Origin: Flammeovirgaceae bacterium UBA7330
Lineage (GTDB): Bacteria; Bacteroidota; Bacteroidia; Cytophagales; Cyclobacteriaceae
Assembly: GCA_002471275.1 (NCBI GenBank)
Contig: DKPQ01000005.1
Location: forward strand, 186,001-250,000
Reading direction: 5' to 3'
DNA length: 64,000 nucleotides
Part shown: one piece after another, positions 60,645-64,000 of the stretch
Layout of the letters: every line of letters starts with the position of its first letter
Numbering within the stretch: position 1 is the stretch's first letter
Made by a program: the position numbers and the translations under genes
Notes under the pieces: generated by a model
The model's input: the letters and a program-made list of their open reading frames with translations, nothing else
What the model was told of the DNA's origin: nothing
Databases searched by the model: none

Positions 60645-62605
60645 TTCAGTATTTGATAGGTGATCAGTGCGGCTAAATAGGCCATGGCCGTCATGTAGAC
60701 CAGCTGCAACAGTGGCCATTTCCATTTCTTCGTTTCCCTCAGTACCACTGCCAGGGTACTCATACATTGCATGGCAAAAGCATAAAACACCATAAGTGAA
60801 ATCCCCGATGCCAGATTATAGACTGGCAACCCTGTTACCGGGTTTTGCTCTTTTCTCATCCGCTGTATCAAAGTTTCGTCTGCCTCAAATGTTTCACCCA
60901 CGCTATAGATTGTAGCCATTGATCCTACAAAAACTTCCCTTGCCGCAAAGGACGTGATCAATGCAATGCCTATCTGCCAATTATAACCCAAAGGGCGAAT
61001 CGCTGGTTCCATCGCGTGCCCTAAAATGCCAATGTACGAATTAGATAAACTTACGGAGGCAACTTTCTTTTCGTAGGCAGTTACATCTTCCTGATGTACT
61101 GGTTCAGGTATCTTCTCAACAGCCTGCTGAATCCGGTCTCCGGGTCCGTAAGACGCCAGTACCCATAAAATAATGGATATAGAAAAGATCACTTTACCAG
61201 CATCAAAGACAAAGAGCCTTACTTTTTCCCACAGCGTTATGGCCAGGTTATTCCATCTGGGCATACGATAATAAGGTAACTCCATGACCAGGAAGCTCTT
61301 TTGTTTGGCCTTGATGATCCATTTAAAAACAAACGCAGCCAGGAGAGCACCCAATAACCCGATAAGGTACATGGCCAGTAATGCAAGGCCTTGAAGTTTG
61401 AAAGGACCAATGGCTTGATCAGGAATGACCAATGCAATCAACAATGTATATACGGGTAAGCGGGCAGAACAACTCATCAGCGGAGTGACCATAATGGTGA
61501 TCAAACGTTCTTTCCAGTTTTCAATGGTCCGGGTGGCCATTATAGCCGGGATAGCGCACGCCACCCCCGAGATCAATGGGACTACACTACGACCATTCAA
61601 CCCAAAAGGCCGCATCATTTTGTCCATAATAAATACAACCCGAGCCATGTATCCACTTTCTTCCAAAATGAAGATAAAGGCGAAGAGCAAAGTAATCTGT
61701 GGAATAAAGATCAATACCCCTCCTAAACCAGGGATGATCCCTTCGGCAATCAGGCTAGTCAGAACACCTTCCGGCATATGATTGATCACCCATTGACTCA
61801 GACTTAAAAATAAAGTATCAATGAGGTCCATAGGCCATTCTGCCCAGGCATAGATGGCCTGGAAGATCACCATTAAAACTGCGATAAATAAAACAAAGCC
61901 CAGAATAGGATGTGTGATGATTTTATCAGCCATCCTTTGGCGCTTCAACATGGACCTTTTGGTGGGCTCCTGTTTGATTACAAATTTTAAGATCCCGTTG
62001 ATTTTTCGATACCGTTCTTCAACCAACTGTTTTTGGCGGTGAGGATCGGATATCTGGAAATGTCCTTTTTCAAACTCACCTGCAACAAAAGCTGTCTTAA
62101 CGGTTGACGTGTCTTCAGCAACAGTTTCAGCAATTAGCTGATCCATTCCCTGTCCGTTTCTGGCATTCACAGGCACGACTTTCACACCACCCAATAGCTC
62201 GCTCAGCTTTTTATAGTCAATCACCAGCCCTTTCTTGGCTGCTATGTCTGACATGTTCAATGCTAGAATTACGGGGATGCCAAGATCCATTACCTGCGTG
62301 AAAAGCAATAGATTCCTTTCCAGGTTGGAGGCGTCTGCCACAACAATGATTCTGTCCGGATAATCGGGATGAGATGAATCACTTAAGATATCATGGACTA
62401 TCTGCTCATCCTGGGTCTTGGGATAAAGACTGTAAGTTCCGGGAAGATCAAGTATATGATGGGACCCATCCTTTGATTTCAGCAAACCGGATTTTTTATC
62501 TACGGTGACACCGGGGAAATTCCCAATTTTCTGGTTGAGGCCAGTTAATCGGTTAAAAATGGAAGTTTTGCCTGAGTTGGGATTCCCAACTAATGAAATT
62601 TTCAT
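60641..62605 (-). CDS. feoB: Ferrous iron transport protein FeoB
   Basis: The inner-membrane Fe2+ transporter with N-terminal G-domain. The 654-residue protein has G1 GNPNSGKTS, G3 DLPGTYSL and G4 NMSD, then a helical spacer and two gate domains (for example GVLIFIPQITLLFAFIFILEESGYMARVVF, and GVACAIPAIMATRTIENWKERLITIMVTPLMSCSARLPVYTLL with the conserved Cys). About ten membrane helices are visible. It overlaps feoA by 4 bp and the Cys-rich peptide by 4 bp, giving a feoA-feoB-peptide operon under the dyad C promoter. Confidence 0.96.
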   Translation of the reverse strand: MKISLVGNPNSGKTSIFNRLTGLNQKIGNFPGVTVDKKSGLLKSKDGSHHILDLPGTYSLYPKTQDEQIVHDILSDSSHPDYPDRIIVVADASNLERNLLLFTQVMDLGIPVILALNMSDIAAKKGLVIDYKKLSELLGGVKVVPVNARNGQGMDQLIAETVAEDTSTVKTAFVAGEFEKGHFQISDPHRQKQLVEERYRKINGILKFVIKQEPTKRSMLKRQRMADKIITHPILGFVLFIAVLMVIFQAIYAWAEWPMDLIDTLFLSLSQWVINHMPEGVLTSLIAEGIIPGLGGVLIFIPQITLLFAFIFILEESGYMARVVFIMDKMMRPFGLNGRSVVPLISGVACAIPAIMATRTIENWKERLITIMVTPLMSCSARLPVYTLLIALVIPDQAIGPFKLQGLALLAMYLIGLLGALLAAFVFKWIIKAKQKSFLVMELPYYRMPRWNNLAITLWEKVRLFVFDAGKVIFSISIILWVLASYGPGDRIQQAVEKIPEPVHQEDVTAYEKKVASVSLSNSYIGILGHAMEPAIRPLGYNWQIGIALITSFAAREVFVGSMATIYSVGETFEADETLIQRMRKEQNPVTGLPVYNLASGISLMVFYAFAMQCMSTLAVVLRETKKWKWPLLQLVYMTAMAYLAALITYQILK

Positions 62606-62823
62606 CCTATTTGGACTTCAACCAATGACGCTTCCTCTTTTCTGAGGGATAGGGTATAGCCATCAATATCAACAGCAATGGGATCGCCAAAGGGAGCCTT
62701 AAAAATCACTGAAATGGTTTTGCCAGGATATAACCCCATATCTGTTAACTTGGAAGTTAAGCCATTTTCAGTGACACTTAGAATTGTCACCTGTTGATTG
62801 AGCTTTAGACTATCGAGTGTCAA
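62602..62823 (-). CDS. feoA: Ferrous iron transport protein FeoA
   Basis: A 73-residue SH3-like protein (DSLKLNQQVTILSVTENGLTSKLTDMGLYPGKTISVIFKAPFGDPIAVDIDGYTLSLRKEEA), the normal size and motif order for FeoA, including MGLYPG and the terminal LRKEEA. FeoA supports FeoB in the membrane. The 4-bp overlap with feoB indicates coupling. Its promoter carries the single dyad C1. Confidence 0.95.
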   Translation of the reverse strand: MTLDSLKLNQQVTILSVTENGLTSKLTDMGLYPGKTISVIFKAPFGDPIAVDIDGYTLSLRKEEASLVEVQIG

Positions 62824-62870
62824 ATTTGTTCGTTAATTAATGTCTTTTCGATGCTGGATCTAAAAAGCTA

Positions 62871-62920
62871 CAAATCTACCTCATGAGGGGATGGATTTAC
62901 AATAGCTATTCCTAGTGATA
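62871..62920 (-). promoter_or_regulatory. feoAB promoter with dyad operator C1
   Basis: On the minus strand the -7 element TAGATTTG (62878-62871) and the -33 TTG (62902-62900) are 21 bp apart. C1 (62901-62920) is AATAGCTA-TTCC-TAGTGATA, starting one base into the -33 as at the other two promoters. The dyad centre falls near -45, a usual position for an activator. Confidence 0.7.
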
Positions 62921-62930
62921 ATTGACTTCC

Positions 62931-63569
62931 TCAGACCTTGACAAGGCCTGTTTCCATGGCATAGACAATTAATTCAGTAGGAGATTTCAGATTTAGCTTC
63001 TTCAAAATATTTTTTCGGTGAGAATTGATGGTATGCACACTCACATAAAGTTCGTCGGCTATTTCCGTGGTTTTGTAACCCTTTGTTATCAGCTTCAACA
63101 CCTCATATTCTCTTTGAGATAACACGGTCGGATCACAATTAATTTCCTTTTCTTCTTCCTGGTCCATCAAGGTATCGAGCACGCGATTGCAGTAGAATCT
63201 GGAATCTTTAGAAACCGATTTGATGGCGTTTAGAATCTCATCTTTGCTACAACTTTTGGTGACTATTCCCTTAATACCAAGATCCAAAAGAGATTGAATG
63301 TGCTCCCTCTTATTTTCATTCGTGATGATCAAAAGCTTTGAGGCCTCTGTATCAATGACCTTTTTCATTAGCTCCAGGTTAGAGGGATCCTTGCTTTGAT
63401 AATCCATGATCAACACATTAGGGTGCCGTTCATTGGTTTCTTCAATGAGCTGTTTTGCATCATCCACGGTTCCTAGCAACGACAGACCTGGGTCGGCCTC
63501 AATCATTCGTATCAACCCTTCCCGGGTGAGATACTGAAAGTCAGAAATGAGTACACTAATTGGTTCCAT
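62931..63569 (-). CDS. Orphan NarL/FixJ-type response regulator with altered acidic pocket
   Basis: A 212-residue response regulator: receiver domain (1-120) and LuxR-type HTH (about 145-210: TVLSQREYEVLKLITKGYKTTEIADELYVSVHTINSHRKNILKKLNLKS). The phosphoacceptor Asp56 lies in VLIMDYQ, with Thr83 in LLIITN and Lys105 in GIVTKS. The usual DD metal pair (V-L-I-x-D-D) reads V-L-I-S-D-F, so the second Asp is Phe11. No histidine kinase gene is adjacent. A Fur-like box overlaps its own promoter. It lies directly beside the feoAB promoter with dyad C1, which makes it the likely binder of that dyad. Confidence 0.9.
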   Translation of the reverse strand: MEPISVLISDFQYLTREGLIRMIEADPGLSLLGTVDDAKQLIEETNERHPNVLIMDYQSKDPSNLELMKKVIDTEASKLLIITNENKREHIQSLLDLGIKGIVTKSCSKDEILNAIKSVSKDSRFYCNRVLDTLMDQEEEKEINCDPTVLSQREYEVLKLITKGYKTTEIADELYVSVHTINSHRKNILKKLNLKSPTELIVYAMETGLVKV

Positions 63570-63572
63570 TAT

Positions 63573-63599
63573 TTAGAATCGTTCTAAACTACAAACCTA
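63573..63599 (-). promoter_or_regulatory. Promoter and Fur-like box of the response regulator
   Basis: On the minus strand TAGGTTTG (63599-63592) is a -7 element. The Fur-like box TTAGAAT-C-GTTCTAA (63573-63587) overlaps the presumed start of transcription and lies four bases before the ATG. It shares its arms and the following AACTnCAAA bases with the box of the DUF4856 operon. Confidence 0.5.
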
Positions 63600-63742
63600 A
63601 TACCATTTCCCCGATTTGTTTTCTCTGACATTCGATTTTTATCATACAACCTGAAAAATTGTCAATAATGGAAGTGGTTTCCTGCATACTGCCTGTAAAT
63701 TGAACAGGTTTGAATAATTTTAAGTCATAAAAAAATATACAG

Positions 63743-64000
63743 ATGGAATATAGGCTGGAGCACGATACCATGGGGGAGGTGAAAGTCCCCGCAGACAAAT
63801 ACTGGGGAGCTCAGACCCAACGATCGAGAGAGAACTTCAAAATAGGTGGCGCGAATATGCAGATGCCCCTGGAAATCATCAGGGCATTTGCGATTTTGAA
63901 AAAGTCAGCCGCACAGGCTAACCAGGAGTTGGGTGTACTTGCTGAGCAAAAGGCTAAGTTGATCGGACAGGTATGTGATGAAATTCTGGAAGGAAAATTA
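63743..64000 (+). CDS. fumC: Class II fumarate hydratase (5' part only)
   Basis: The first 86 codons of a class II fumarase, which interconverts fumarate and malate in the citric acid cycle. MEYRLEHDTMGEVKVPADKYWGAQTQRSRENFKIGG is the standard N-terminus, with YWGAQTQRS highly conserved. The rest lies beyond base 64000. It is divergent from the response-regulator gene. Confidence 0.93.
   Translation, partial: MEYRLEHDTMGEVKVPADKYWGAQTQRSRENFKIGGANMQMPLEIIRAFAILKKSAAQANQELGVLAEQKAKLIGQVCDEILEGKL

Noticed and set aside
60645..60767. N-terminal extension of the FeoB-associated peptide (41 residues)
   Set aside because: It is an out-of-frame reading of the feoB 3' end. The ATG overlapping the feoB stop gives the known short form.
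1..64000. CRISPR arrays, insertion sequences, prophage, rRNA and tRNA genes
   Set aside because: I looked for spaced direct repeats, transposase motifs and tRNA patterns and found none that I could support.

Overview
The window reads as chromosomal DNA of a gliding, probably marine or soil member of the phylum Bacteroidota, most like Cytophagales. The evidence is the set of gliding-motility lipoprotein and membrane genes (gldE-gldD, gldJ), phylum-typical families (DUF4175, DUF4301, DUF4856-imelysin-HTTM-TonB receptor, the 29-residue AURKAIP1/COX24 protein beside an RNase G gene), promoters of the TTG-N19-22-TAnnTTTG type, and the lack of clear Shine-Dalgarno sequences. I see no rRNA, tRNA, insertion sequence, prophage or CRISPR array. 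The content is mostly core, vertically inherited genes.

Layout. 1-2.6 kb: RNase G (cut by the window edge), a tiny ribosome-type protein, a TPR protein and HU, all on the minus strand. 2.7-8.7 kb: mutY, ssb, gldE, gldD, recG and an unknown gene on the plus strand. 8.7-15.4 kb: minus-strand genes for a small heat-shock protein, a DUF427 protein, two exported proteins, an M1 peptidase, a 2H phosphoesterase and a DUF4301 protein. 15.5-21 kb: a TerB-like protein, mfd and gldJ. 21.1-31 kb: comF, then a plus-strand run (unknown gene, giant DUF4175 protein, RsbW-like ATPase, ybeY, mnmG, methyltransferase, Ig-like lipoprotein). Two parS-like sites lie just before mnmG, and an AT-rich intergenic region full of DnaA-box-like sequences lies 4.5 kb further on; together they suggest the replication origin domain. 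31-43 kb: TPR protein, a MarR-controlled fatty-acid oxidation operon, methyltransferase, CASTOR/POLLUX-type channel and glutamate dehydrogenase. 43-53 kb: phosphatase, Na+/Ca2+ exchanger, SDR, two tandem TerB-like paralogues, a NAT homologue without its catalytic cysteine, mutS and a SpoU-type methyltransferase.

53-63.6 kb is an iron island on the minus strand: a TonB receptor/HTTM/imelysin-like/DUF4856 operon, ferritin, a DUF6686-like protein, a Cys/Lys-rich 52-residue protein, a FeoB-associated Cys-rich peptide, feoB, feoA and an atypical NarL/FixJ response regulator. Three promoters in this island share a 20-bp dyad, AATCRCTA-N4-TAGYGATT, in six copies. The promoter-proximal copy always touches the -33 TTG in the same register. 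Two promoters (DUF4856 operon and response regulator) carry Fur-like 7-1-7 boxes. I infer an iron circuit in which a Fur-family repressor controls an orphan regulator that activates the dyad promoters. This is the most promising undescribed system in the window. The window ends in the start of fumC.
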